Below, in pieces: positions 11,301 to 19,911 of a stretch of 64,000 bases of DNA. The translations under genes were made by a program, and so were the position numbers. The number at the start of each line of letters is the position of its first letter. The stretch's first letter is position 1. The notes below the pieces were generated by a model. That model worked only from the letters and a program-made list of their open reading frames with translations. It did not search any database and was not told where the DNA came from. This DNA comes from Siphlonurus alternatus (Eukaryota; Arthropoda; Insecta; Ephemeroptera; Siphlonuridae): NCBI GenBank assembly GCA_949825025.1, contig OX463787.1, positions 16,799,707 through 16,863,706 on the forward strand, given 5' to 3'.

Positions 11301-12618
11301 AAGATAATTAGTAGCCCAAGTGCACAATTTGGCTAAATAAAGCCTGATTTAAAGAAAAGTATTTTTTTTATATTTTAGAAAAATGCATGTAAATTTAAAA
11401 AATTACTAAAAAATAATTTTCTTTAAATCAGGCTTTATTTAGCCAAATTATGCACTTGGGCTACTAATTATCTTGATACTACAGCAAACAGCTTAGCTCT
11501 AGCATAAAAATTACATCGAGGAGCAATGATAAAAAATTAACATGGTGAAGATACGTCAGTGTTGCCAACTACCGGTGCTACACCCAATGCCCTTAATAAG
11601 AGGATAGGGCCTAAAAGAGGCGTGAGTTCAAACCCGACCTCAACAAAAAAAATTTAGTTGTACTTACCGGTTTCTAAAAAATCTGAAAAAAATCAAAGTA
11701 GAATAACTTTACACCCTCCATCTATTTCTGCCATAAAAAATTTTGAGGTCGATACTCCTTTTAGTTTCTTTCTACAAGGAAAAGAGCCAACTCCGTTGTG
11801 CATCGTATAATAACATTTGTTGGGGCATACATGACCAAAATGTGTCAATGGACAACATACATAAAATTTTTGTATTGCAGAAATGAATAGAGGGTACCAA
11901 ATTATGCTAATCTGAATTTTTTCAGATTTTTTTGAAACCCAGAACTATTTTTAAATAAATATTGAAAGTGCGGCCACGCCTCCTGGAGACGTCAATAGGC
12001 GTCTCGGTCCTATCCTTTTTGTTAAAGATTCAGGGGTGCCAACTTAACTTACTGAACTTTCAATAATTATTTAAAAATAGTTCCGGGTCTCAAAAAAAAA
12101 TCTGAAAAAAAAATCAAAGTAGCATAATTTGGTGGTTCTGCAATAAAAAAATTTCATATTTGTTGTCCATTGCTCCAAAATACTAACCAACCAACAAATA
12201 ACATTTGATAATTTTAGTATGTAATATTATGAGATAACATTTTCACTAACTCTAAGTGTTCACATTCCAGGACTCCTCTCTGACACAATCACAAAGTTAC
12301 GAAGACAGTCGACGAGACAGCTACGAACGAATGGTACGTCCCATCAGACGTCACCCTCCCTTGCGGAGTCGACGAGCGGTGGACGAGGACGAACCACCCT
12401 CATGGTCCGCACCACCTGGCCCTCAGCAGCAGGTCACTTACAACAGGGTGATGAGCAACAACCATCGTTCTGTCACCAAACCGAGGGATGTCAAGTATAA
12501 AAGAATTAACAAGGCAAAGTCAAAGTCGCTAGAGGAACTTAGAGGAAGGTTAAAAACATGGGTGGATCCTAACCAGAAACAATTATCTATTAATTTAGAT
12601 AATCAATCTACAGCTTAA
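4672..12618 (+). CDS. Coiled-coil protein of unknown function (six exons, 379 aa)
   Basis: Exons at 4672-4806, 5763-5965, 8011-8138, 9414-9527, 10538-10749 and 12271-12618 join in frame (1140 nt, TAA at 12616). All junctions are GT-AG with matching phases. The ATG sits directly after an acceptor (TTGCAG), so 5' exons may precede it, either noncoding or adding residues. Residues about 15-115 are charged and leucine-rich and predict a coiled coil (QEELLARLARDHAEQLRGL, then ALQT at the end of exon 2). The middle is acidic (DNDSDS, ESESDE). The C-terminal exon is basic and conserved-looking (KYKRINKAKSKSLEELRGRL, then KTWV). I do not recognise the family; the coiled coil faintly recalls CCDC92-type proteins, but that is a guess. 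Introns hold foldback elements and SINEs. The gene structure is well supported; the function is not. Confidence 0.85.
4815..4870 (+). other. tRNA-like fragment (B-box-like) in intron 1
   Basis: Contains GGTTCAAATCC at 4849-4859, matching a pol III B box or T loop, preceded by CTTGTGATCTGGTGGTC, which looks like an anticodon loop and variable region. There is no convincing acceptor or D arm, because the coding exon ends at 4806. Best read as a fragment of a tRNA pseudogene or tRNA-derived SINE. Confidence 0.3.
4903..5330. mobile_element. F7 element (AGTTGAAA termini), split by a foldback element
   Basis: The left part (TCCAGTTGAAAAAATTACG to AAATGAAATAATTA) resumes at about 5194 with TGTCTAACATTTTGTGCTCA. 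The break holds the 5032-5193 foldback. Full F7 copies read continuously across this point (for example 6016-6268), so the interruption is a later insertion. Confidence 0.6.
5032..5193. mobile_element. Short foldback element, GGGCATTCACAAAGC type, copy 1
   Basis: Palindrome of about 160 bp. The arms read GGGGCATTCACAAAGCACTT and its complement (GTGCTTTGTTAATGCCCTC), with an inner pair GGTGCTAAACATGGAGCTAA / TTTAGCTCCTTGTTTAGCAC. Flanked by ATTA on both sides, a possible target duplication. Related copies are at 37830-38013 and, more distantly, 29334-29472 and 18918-19021. Confidence 0.7.
5335..5485. mobile_element. F7 fragment, reverse orientation
   Basis: Reads CCTCGTCTAATTTCCTCTTA and GAGATTATAATGTCTTC, the complement of F7 interior sequence, ending without a clean terminus. 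It forms a short head-to-head pair with the F7 copy just upstream. Confidence 0.45.
6016..6268. mobile_element. F7 element, intact-looking copy
   Basis: Starts ACTCCCTAGTTGAAAAATTA and ends GATGAAATTTATTTCATC. The termini are imperfect inverted repeats (CTAGTTGAAA / the complement of TTTCAACTTGGGG in better copies). Purine-rich interior (GAAGAGGAAAGAAGACG) and no coding capacity. Lies in intron 2 of the coiled-coil gene. Confidence 0.65.
6535..6780. mobile_element. F7 element, decayed reverse copy
   Basis: Begins GAAGAAATAAATTTCATATT and ends ACGTAACTTTTCATTTAGAG, the reverse order of the F7 termini, with a diverged interior that keeps CCTATTTTGCACCATTTTCG. Confidence 0.45.
7494..7731 (+). 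mobile_element. 5S-derived SINE family, 5'-truncated copy a
   Basis: Body of the SINE only: CCCCAGGCTTTGGACATCGC, GACTGAGGTTTTCCACGG, CAGCGAATGCTGGGACGCG, CTACCTTATCCCTACCCAG and GAGCTGTAAGCTCTTAGGGG, ending in a poly-A tail at about 7701-7729. The 5S-like head present in copies b, c and d is missing, as expected from incomplete reverse transcription. Lies in intron 2 of the coiled-coil gene. Confidence 0.85.
7851..7989. mobile_element. Short foldback element, GCCGGTATTACACGATACA type, copy 3
   Basis: Left arm AAGCCGGTATTACACGATAC; right arm ends GTACCGTATAATATAGGCTT. The right end is about 20 bp upstream of exon 3 (8011) of the coiled-coil gene. Confidence 0.75.
8301..8353. repeat. (CT)n microsatellite
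   Basis: Uninterrupted TC dinucleotides with one T shift at 8341, in intron 3 of the coiled-coil gene. Confidence 0.95.
8540..9150. other. Intron 3 of coiled-coil gene, no element recognised
   Basis: AT-rich intron sequence. A short GC-richer patch near 9006-9055 holds ACGCAGCTGAGGTTTACCC, vaguely like SINE body but too short to assign. Confidence 0.4.
9752..10066. mobile_element. P6 foldback element with CRE palindromes, copy 1
   Basis: Arms start GGACAACCTTCATGAATTTT and end TCATGAAGGTTGTCC. The inner arms carry CTGTGACGTCATAGTCATGC and the complement GACTATGACGTCACAG, around AAATATTTAACACTCACAAG. Lies in intron 4 of the coiled-coil gene. Other copies are at 12953-13180, 15724-16010 and 25790-26025. 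Confidence 0.8.
10203..10500 (+). mobile_element. 5S-derived SINE, copy b with 5S-like head
   Basis: The head reads CAGATCATTGGAGTCAAGCC then GTGGCTAGTAGATGGGTGAC, matching the internal promoter region of 5S rRNA (GATCACCGAAGTYAAGC ... TTAGTACTTGGATGGGTGACCG) with a short deletion. The body follows (CTGGGGTAAATTCATCTCGC, ACTGAGGTTTTCCACGG, CAGCGAATGCTGG) and ends near AAAAAAATATC. It ends about 40 bp before exon 5 of the coiled-coil gene. Confidence 0.85.
10795..11043. mobile_element. Foldback element with a SINE-like centre
   Basis: Arms: AACTGAACCCTGTTGTAGGG ... CTTCCCGGCTCTTC on the left, GAAGAGCCGGGAGGTTAAAT ... AATAGGGTTCAGTTGAAG on the right. The loop holds GAGGTTTCCATGGTTTCCTC and GTGAATGCTGGGATG, which resemble the SINE body (GAGGTTTTCCACGGTTCCCTC, GCGAATGCTGGGACG). 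Lies in intron 5 of the coiled-coil gene. Confidence 0.65.
11183..11592. mobile_element. P4 TTAA-flanked foldback element, copy 1
   Basis: 410 bp, flanked by TTAA on both sides (11179-11182, 11593-11596). Termini GGGCATTGGGTGTAGCACCG and its complement. Arms of almost 180 bp include GTTGGCAACACTGACGTATC and TTAGTAGCCCAAGTGCACAA. The TTAA duplication is the piggyBac-type signature. No coding capacity. Confidence 0.9.
11847..12171. mobile_element. P3 foldback element, copy 1
   Basis: Arms begin AATGGACAACATACATAAAA and end TTTGTTGTCCATT. Each arm holds TGCAGAAATGAATAGAGGGT-like sequence, TTTTTTCAGATTTTTTTG and GAACTATTTTTAAATAAAT. The loop includes CCTCCTGGAGACGTCAATAG. It is inserted within another repeat (CATACATGACCAAAATGTGT on its left; CCAAAATACTAACCAACC on its right), which recurs near 24.62 and 40.1 kb. 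Confidence 0.8.
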
Positions 12619-12723
12619 TTTGTTATTATTGTATATTTTGTATGATGAAATTATCATCAAAAATTTTCATTTGCAGTATCTTGTTTTATAATGCAACTCC
12701 CCTTATTTACGAAAATACGGTCA

Positions 12724-12912
12724 AATTGATCTAATATTCCCTCCGGAAGTAGCAGGAAGTGTAAAGTTTCTGGTCTTTCTTTTCATATTTCAGTGTTGCA
12801 ATTTCACTGCTTGCTCAGAACATCTAATATAAAAAAACCCTGCAAAGCTAACAAGCAGAACAGCTAAAAAAATTCACACTTCCGGTTACTTCCGGAGGGA
12901 ATTTCAAATTAT
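12724..12912. mobile_element. Small foldback element, TCCCTCCGGAAGTA type
   Basis: Left arm ATTCCCTCCGGAAGTAGCAG, right arm TTACTTCCGGAGGGAAT; the centre is unremarkable. A fragment (CCTTCCGGAAGTAGTTGGGA) recurs near 19165. Lies just after the 3' end of the coiled-coil gene and may be in its 3' UTR. Confidence 0.6.
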
Positions 12913-12952
12913 TTGACAAGAGTGTTTGATTTTGTTACTATGCATTAGAATA

Positions 12953-13180
12953 GAAGACCTCAAGTATTTTTTCAGATATTTTAAGTTAAATAACACCTTC
13001 AAAATCAAAGATGTTGTGACGTCATAGTCATCTGCCTATGCTGGCTTGAACTTTGGAAGTAAATATGACGTACGTCACAGCACTTTTTACAGCATAATTT
13101 TAAGGGAGTAAAAGTTCTGAAAAAAATTGACAGTACGTTACTTGAGATTCAATATTCAAATATGCAATAAAACTTGTTCA
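12953..13180. mobile_element. P6 foldback element, diverged copy
   Basis: Inner arms GTTGTGACGTCATAGTCATC and ATATGACGTACGTCACAGCA flank a short centre; the outer arms (GACCTCAAGTATTTTTTCAG ... TTGACAGTACGTTACTTGAG) are decayed. Confidence 0.55.
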
Positions 13181-13606
13181 TTTTATTAATGATGCAAATT
13201 TAAAATGTTGCATGACCTCAAACTACTGCAAAAGAATGTTTTATGCTATTTTTAGTTTAAAATTTGATTTTGTTAATAACTTATTGTGTGCAGAATACTT
13301 TTATTTTTACGGAAATTCTGTTGAGTAATTATTTGAATAGTTTAATTTATAAAATTAATTTTGCTCTGTTTTTACATGGACTTTTCATTTTACTTGTATA
13401 ATATATACTTTTGAAAACAGTTCTTTTACTAAACGAAAAGAGTACTTGCAATTTAAAGACATTCACGGACATAAGTTATAAATAAGACTATGGAATATTG
13501 TTTTTCGCAAAAAGCAATGAGCATGCTTTCTGAATGTTGATATTTTATGAATTAAAAAATCCTGCAATGTCAAAAAATAATCCATGAACATGACACACTT
13601 TACTTT

Positions 13607-13818
13607 AAAAAACGATAATTCATCCCTCATCCGCAATAATGAGCTATCTGCTCCACGATCTTGATGCAATAATGAGCTGTCTGCTCTTTCAGGTGAGCGC
13701 AATTTTGAGCCTTATATTATACCGATTTAAAGCTCAATATTGCGTTCATTTGAATTAGCAGATAGCTCATTATTGCAACGAGATCGTGAAGCAGATAGCT
13801 CATTATTGCGGACGAGGG
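13607..13818. mobile_element. Foldback element, CAATAATGAGCTGTCTGC type, copy 2
   Basis: Left arm TTCATCCCTCATCCGCAATA / ATGAGCTATCTGC; right arm GCAGATAGCTCATTATTGCG / GACGAGGGATGAA. The inner pair TGCTCTTTCAGGTGAGCGCA is matched by TGCGTTCATTTGAATTAGCA. Best copy of the family. Confidence 0.75.
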
Positions 13819-13829
13819 ATGAAATACAA

Positions 13830-15400
13830 GACTTGACGGAAAAAATTAATTACTATTCTTCAAATTTTTAATTATTAAATTGAAGCTTAAAAAAAATTAT
13901 GCAACGTTGAATGAAATAAAAGAACACAGAAGTTTTTAATATTAATGGCGTATATTAAAAGTGTAATAAACTTACAATTAAATATTCAAAATACATTAAT
14001 CAAATTATGTCTTGCAAACAGCATCACTTAATATTAAAGTTTCTATCGTTCAAGTAACATTCTGGCTTGTACATAAAAAATATGCTTTATCATAAAATTT
14101 GAAATACAAATTATGTCAAAAGAAAGCATAATCCACTCTCAAAATGGCATAACTTCCATACATAAGCAGCACTCTATGAACTTGTTTTGCTAAATGTGGT
14201 AATGCTCATGCCATCTAAATAAACTGATATTGAAATATTTTCATTGTTGTGTCAAAACAAACTCATCAAATAATATATGGTGATGATAATCTTTTGTAAT
14301 GTGAATGATTTTAGGCTTGTCAGATTTTTTTATGGACCGTAGAAAAGGATATAGAATAAAATATATTATAATCTATAGCAGATGTATAACGTAAATGTCA
14401 ATTCTGATAATGGTAAGAGGGCTTAAGTTGATTAATTTATAATTCAATTATATACAATAACATACTTGAAAAAATAAACATAATGAATTTTAAATAATGA
14501 ATTCCTGTAATTATTATATCATATCGTATTATTATATTGAAAATTATATAATTTTATTCTCTGCAAACATTACACCTCTGCATAAATTTAATACCCTAGA
14601 TTAATATTAAGCCCTTTACCATAGAATAATCATAAATATAAAATAAATATAATGTTAAATTTCTCATATTGTAAGTTTAAAATGCAATTTTTACAACTAT
14701 AAACGTTGGCTCAATTACTTTTTCAACTATATTATATAAATATTATCTTTGTAACTCTTTTTCTACTATAATTAATTAATATCTAATTATCAATATAATA
14801 TAATCTGACTGAATCTTACTTAATTCAATTTTTTTAAGTTTCGAGAAGGCCTACAAGAAAATTAATGTGAGTTCACAATTTATAAGTGTGGTAAGAAGTA
14901 TATTGTCTCAGCATAAAAAAGTGCGTATAGAGTCTATAATAAAACGAATCTTAGTTATCAACTTAAAAAAGTTAAAATTTGTGTTAAAATTTCATTCAAT
15001 TATTTAGTGTCGAATTAATGTTTTTTTTATATATCTTATATAATTCTTTAGATTTTTTTTTAAGGATTGAGTTCAGCATTGCATTGCTAATTTAATACAA
15101 AATTAAAACACTCATTCTAAACTTAAAAGTTAAAACTGATTGTCAACTTATATTTAAAAAAATATTGCAATGAAACTCCCAATCATTTTTCACGATTTTG
15201 AAATATCTACAATTATTCTTAATTAAAATACATTAATAAAATCCAATTAATTAATACAAAATAAAATACATTGCATGTATGTATTTCTTTCAATTTATAA
15301 TATTTCTTAATGCTCAAGTACTAAATGTTGTAATGCCTTAAATTTTTCTGTAATAATAATATAAAACAAATTTAAGATTACTTTCAGAAAGAGCCACAAA
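13830..15400. other. AT-rich intergenic, nothing recognised
   Basis: No gene, RNA or clear repeat. Possible AATAAA signals occur, but none can be tied to a transcript. Confidence 0.5.
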
Positions 15401-15403
15401 GAA

Positions 15404-15681
15404 TGGAGTGTCGACCTCCATTTTTTTTTATTGCTGAAATGGATAGAGGATGCAAAGTTATGCTACCTTGATTTTTTTTTTTTTCAGATTTTTTAGATCC
15501 CGGGAACTATTTTTCAAAAAATTATTGAAATTTCTTTTTGTGATATATAGGACTTGCCGCCACGTGACGTCGCAATAAGGACTTTAAATCATTTTTTAAA
15601 AATACATTCTGGGCTCTAAAAAATCTGAAAAAAATCAGGGTAGCATAACTTTTTACCCTCTATCCATTTCTGCAAAAAAAT
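15404..15681. mobile_element. P1 foldback element, right end truncated
   Basis: Starts TGGAGTGTCGACCTCC, with GCTGAAATGGATAGAGGATG, TTTTTTCAGATTTTTTAG and GGGAACTATTTTTCAAAAAA. The loop has CGCCACGTGACGTCGC. The final GAGGTCGATACTCCA terminus is missing. Confidence 0.75.
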
Positions 15682-15723
15682 GGTAAAAATATTTAAATTA
15701 TAAATATTTATGATGAGCTTCAA

Positions 15724-16010
15724 TGGAAAACCTTCATGAAATTTTTTATTTCATATTTAAATAAATTATACCTTAAGTTAAATTATGTGTACATTTTTAA
15801 TACAATTTTAAAAATATAATAGCACCTTTAAAATCGTGTTACAAAACGCTGTGACGTCATAGTCATGCAAATATTTAACATAGGGAAAGTCATTGCATGA
15901 CTATGACGTCACAGCATCTTTTCTCTCAATTTTGAGAGTGTTAAAAAAATGTGAGAAAAATGAAAGTCCTCTATCAAAATATACAATAAAAAATTCGTGA
16001 AGGCTGTCCA
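15724..16010. mobile_element. P6 foldback element with CRE palindromes, copy 3
   Basis: Arms TGGAAAACCTTCATGAAATT and TTCGTGAAGGCTGTCCA. Inner arms CGCTGTGACGTCATAGTCAT and its complement, around GCAAATATTTAACATAGGG. Only about 43 bp from the P1 copy to its left. Confidence 0.75.
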
Positions 16011-16564
16011 ATAATCCGAGTTTAAAATATTTCTATAATATTTTTAGACCTGAAAGGTAGGAATATGTTTACTTCACAGCATAAATCTTTCATTTTGTAT
16101 CCCCAGCGTCTATTTAAGCTGATTACTGCAATGTAAAATAATATTATCTTGTATAAAATATAATATTCAAATTTCAATATTTGAAATGCTACAATTTTTT
16201 TAAAAGTTAGTCAGAAAAAAAAATTTAATCAGTTCATTCAAAATATGTCAGAATGTTAATATGATATGTATGATGCTTATGTGAAAATTTAACATATATT
16301 TGAGGAACAATTTAGCATCCAAATAAATAATCTAATCTTTGAAAGCCAAATTTATTGTAAAAAAAAAAGAGAATAATATATTCCTTCATATATACTGTAT
16401 ATAATAAACCAAGTTAAAATGTTTGTAACTAGATGTTAGTGATAATTATTGTAAATACTATATTGTGACTTCTACTCTTTATATTATGCAGTGTGAATAA
16501 TTATTATATTCCAGCAAAGTTTTGTTATTATTATAATTTTTTTTTAAAGAACTTAATTTATTAA

Positions 16565-16925
16565 GGGTACGGTAACACGCCCAATGTTAAAAATAAATCC
16601 CGCACATGAAAATTATGAAACAAATATTAAAATGTTCTACTCTATATCCACTATCAGTAGCTTAAATATTAGGTATACAAATTCGAGCTAGGTTTTGAGT
16701 TTTGAATTTTTAAAAAGTTGACTAATTTAACATCCATGGGAGTTCCACTTTTCCATGTTAAATTAGTCAACTTTAAAAATTCATAACTCGAAAAACTAAC
16801 TTGAATTTGTATACCTAATATTTTAGCTACTGATAGGAGATGTAGAGGAGAACATTTTAATATTTGTTTCATAATTTTCATGTGTCAAAGGATTTTTCAT
16901 TAACATTGGGCGTGTTACCGTACCC
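16565..16925. mobile_element. P5 TTAA-flanked foldback element, copy 1
   Basis: TTAA at 16561-16564 and 16926-16929. Termini GGGTACGGTAACACGCCCAA and the complement. Arms contain ATATTAGGTATACAAATTCG and AAAAGTTGACTAATTTAACA around a short loop (CATGGGAGTTCCAC). Other copies: 32359-32707, 47524-47862, 56722-56987, 61790-62136. Confidence 0.9.
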
Positions 16926-16929
16926 TTAA

Positions 16930-18076
16930 ATTTAAGTACTAAAATGGGGGTGTTACATTACTCATTAATTATTTCTTTAGCATGACTTGTTCGAAATTTT
17001 GTTATTTTTGCAATTTAATGTAATTTTTTTTTATATAATGCAAAATAACTTTTTAAAAAATATGGAGATTTTTCATCGCTCTAATTTAGTACTGATAATT
17101 TTTCATGAATATATTCATTTTAAAGAACTTAATCAATTTTTCCATTGTAAGAATTGTTATCGAATATTTATTTAAATGGAGCCAGCTTGTCGTCAGAAGT
17201 CTATTGAGCTAGCAACTGAACCTTCTATTCTACGATGACTCTTTTCAGTATTTTCACACAAACAAAAATTATTAAACGCCCTTAAAATATCTTATATATA
17301 TGACTTTTACCAAACAATATATACGTATTAATATTAGTGCTGGAATATTAATTATTAATTAATATGCAATCAAAACTTGTCAATTTCTTTCTTTAAAATA
17401 AATTCTTAAAGCAATCAATATTATTATCGTACTATCGGATTCAAAAAAGTGTACACCTGAATAGCATACAAGTTCCATAAGGAGAGGGGCACACCTTTTT
17501 GGTTCTGATAGACTTAGTATTAAAATCCTAATTAATTGAGCTTAGGAAAATATGCAGAGACTACCGTGTCAATTTTCTTGAAGCAATGACAAATCAGTGA
17601 AACTTCTTGTTCTCAATTTTATATAAAATCCTCTGTATAACAAATTATATTAATATAAAGTGACAACTATTTTTTTGAATCTGAACTAAGAAATTATTTT
17701 GCTGATAGTATAAATTTTTTTTTTTCAAAAAATTAACTGTCAAATTAAAGCAATTCTGTGAAAAAATTTAACACCTCCTAAAAAATTTACTATTTTATTT
17801 CAAAATTTACAAAGACCTAAATTTTTCATATATATTTTTTTTTAAAGTTAAAAAAATATTTTCCGTTGCAAATTTAAAGTAATTCTTTTCCTATCAAAGC
17901 TTAATTACGCCATGATATCTGTTCTTATATGCAAAATGAATTCATGAAATAATAATAATCAGATAAACCGTCTGTACAGGTAATATATGGAAAATCATGA
18001 TTCTCATTTATAATTTGATTCTGTATTTAAGAACATACCTATACAAGCAGCAAAAATAAACAATATCTTTTTGTAT
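16930..18076. other. AT-rich intergenic, nothing recognised
   Basis: Open frames here (for example 16987-17175) have low-complexity products without domains. Nothing else supportable. Confidence 0.45.
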
Positions 18077-18394
18077 TGGAGTATCGACCTCATTTCTTTT
18101 TATTGCAGAAATGGATAGAGGGTGCAAAGTTATGCTACCCTGATTTTTTTCAGATTTTTTAGAGCCCAGGAATTATTTTTAAAAATTTATTGAAAGTTCT
18201 TTATGTGACGTCACGAGACGCCGCTCCTTAAGAAAAAAATAGGACTTGCCGCCGCGTGACGTCACAAAAAGGTCTTTTAATAATTTTTTAAAAATACTTC
18301 CCGGGCTCTAAAAAATCTGAAAAAAAAATCAGGGTAGCATAACTTTTTACCCTCTATCCATTTCTGCAATAAAAAAATTGAGGTTGATACTCCA
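18077..18394. mobile_element. P1 foldback element, complete copy
   Basis: 318 bp, TGGAGTATCGACCTCA to TGAGGTTGATACTCCA. Both inner arms hold TGTGACGTCACGAGACGCCG-type sequence, with the loop CTCCTTAAGAAAAAAATAGG. The two arms match over nearly their full length, so the transcript would form a long hairpin. Confidence 0.9.
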
Positions 18395-18917
18395 TTATAA
18401 TTTTTTTATATAATTTTATAATACGTTACCATAATTTGATTAAAATAATTTGTTATACGTATGGATAAAACTGAACTGTTGTAATGCTATAATATCTTCC
18501 AATTATGTCTAAAAAATGTATTAAATTTTGTTCCTATTGTAAATAAATCTTATCACTTCTAATATTGCACTAATAGTAGTCAGTTTATTTTAAAGCCATG
18601 TAAATAATTTGATAAACCCTATAATAATCTGAGATTAAGTGGGTGCATAATATAATTGTTTTGTTAATATTTATTGATTTCTTTTAGTTGATTAAATTAT
18701 TGGTGCTTATTATAAAAAAAAAAATAATTTCCACTGTCAATTTATAAATGTATAAAAAATAATAAAGACTTTTTTATATTAAAACTACTGTGTTAAATTT
18801 ATTTAACAACAACTTTCATTTAAAGAAATTTATAATTTTGTAATTGATATAAATTTATAAATTTTATTTACTGACATGATAATATAATCAATAAAACTCT
18901 GATTATATATTAAATAA

Positions 18918-19021
18918 GAGCTAAATTTAGACCAGAAATTTTGGGTCTAAAAAGCATGCCTAAAATCAGGCTTTAAATTATCGAGCCCTAAATGTGGCTT
19001 TAGGGCTTTGTGAATGCCCCT
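18918..19021. mobile_element. One-armed fragment of a GGGCATTCACAAAGC-type element
   Basis: Ends GGCTTTGTGAATGCCCCTTA, matching the right arm of the 29334-29472 element (TTTCTGGTCTTAAATTACTG, TTAAGGCTTTGTGAATGCCC). The other arm is not present. Confidence 0.5.
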
Positions 19022-19219
19022 TAATAAGACATGAATAAAGACTTATTTCCAACTATAAGTATTTTTTGCATCCTTTGTGTTATTGTGATTTAAAAATATT
19101 GAATTATAAAAAACATGATTGTGTTGTGATAATTTTTATAAATAAAATAGTTAAAATTACTTTCCTTCCGGAAGTAGTTGGGAGTTTCTTGAGGGTCTTC
19201 AAATAACACAAACAACAAC

Positions 19220-19553
19220 AATGGACAACCTACATGAAATTTTTTATTGCAGAAACGAATAGAGGGCACCAAATTATGGTACTCTGAATTTTTTCAGATT
19301 TCTTTGAGACCCGGAACTATTTTTAAATAATTATTGAAAGTTCTGTAAGTTAAGTTGGCACCCCTGAATCATTAATAAAAAGGATAGAGACTGGACGCCT
19401 ATTGACGCCTCCAGGGGGCTTGACCGCACTTTCAATAATTATTTAAAAATAGTTCTGGGTCTAAAAAAAAATCTGAAATAATTGAGAGTGGCATAATTTG
19501 GTAACCTCTATTCATTTCCGCAATAAAAAATTTTCATGTAGGTTTTTCTCCAT
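19220..19553. mobile_element. P3 foldback element, copy 2
   Basis: Left terminus AATGGACAACCTACATGAAA, right terminus TTTCATGTAGGTTTTTCTCC. The loop contains GACGCCTATTGACGCCTCCA. About 360 bp downstream of the CTL1 stop codon. Confidence 0.8.
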
Positions 19554-19911
19554 TCCAAAATCTAGACAACATTTTAGTGTAAAACACTAAAACACTATTG
19601 GGCTAAGAAAGTTTTATAATATTATAATTTTGACGTTAATGTATATGTTTTTTTTTGTACAGTACAACCAAGTAAAAATTCAGAATAAATAATTAAAAAA
19701 CTAAAATAAATTTAGGTCAATTGGTGTTATTTTAAGACCAAATTAGTGTTATTTTAAGACCACCCTGGTCCTAAATTTCTATTCATATTTTAGCCTTGAA
19801 TTTGAAACTTCACACATAGGTCAGTACTTCTACTACAAATCCTTCTTATGTTTCAAAACTGAGTAACAAACAGAATATCCACAAATACACCATCAATCAA
19901 GGTTGTTTTGA

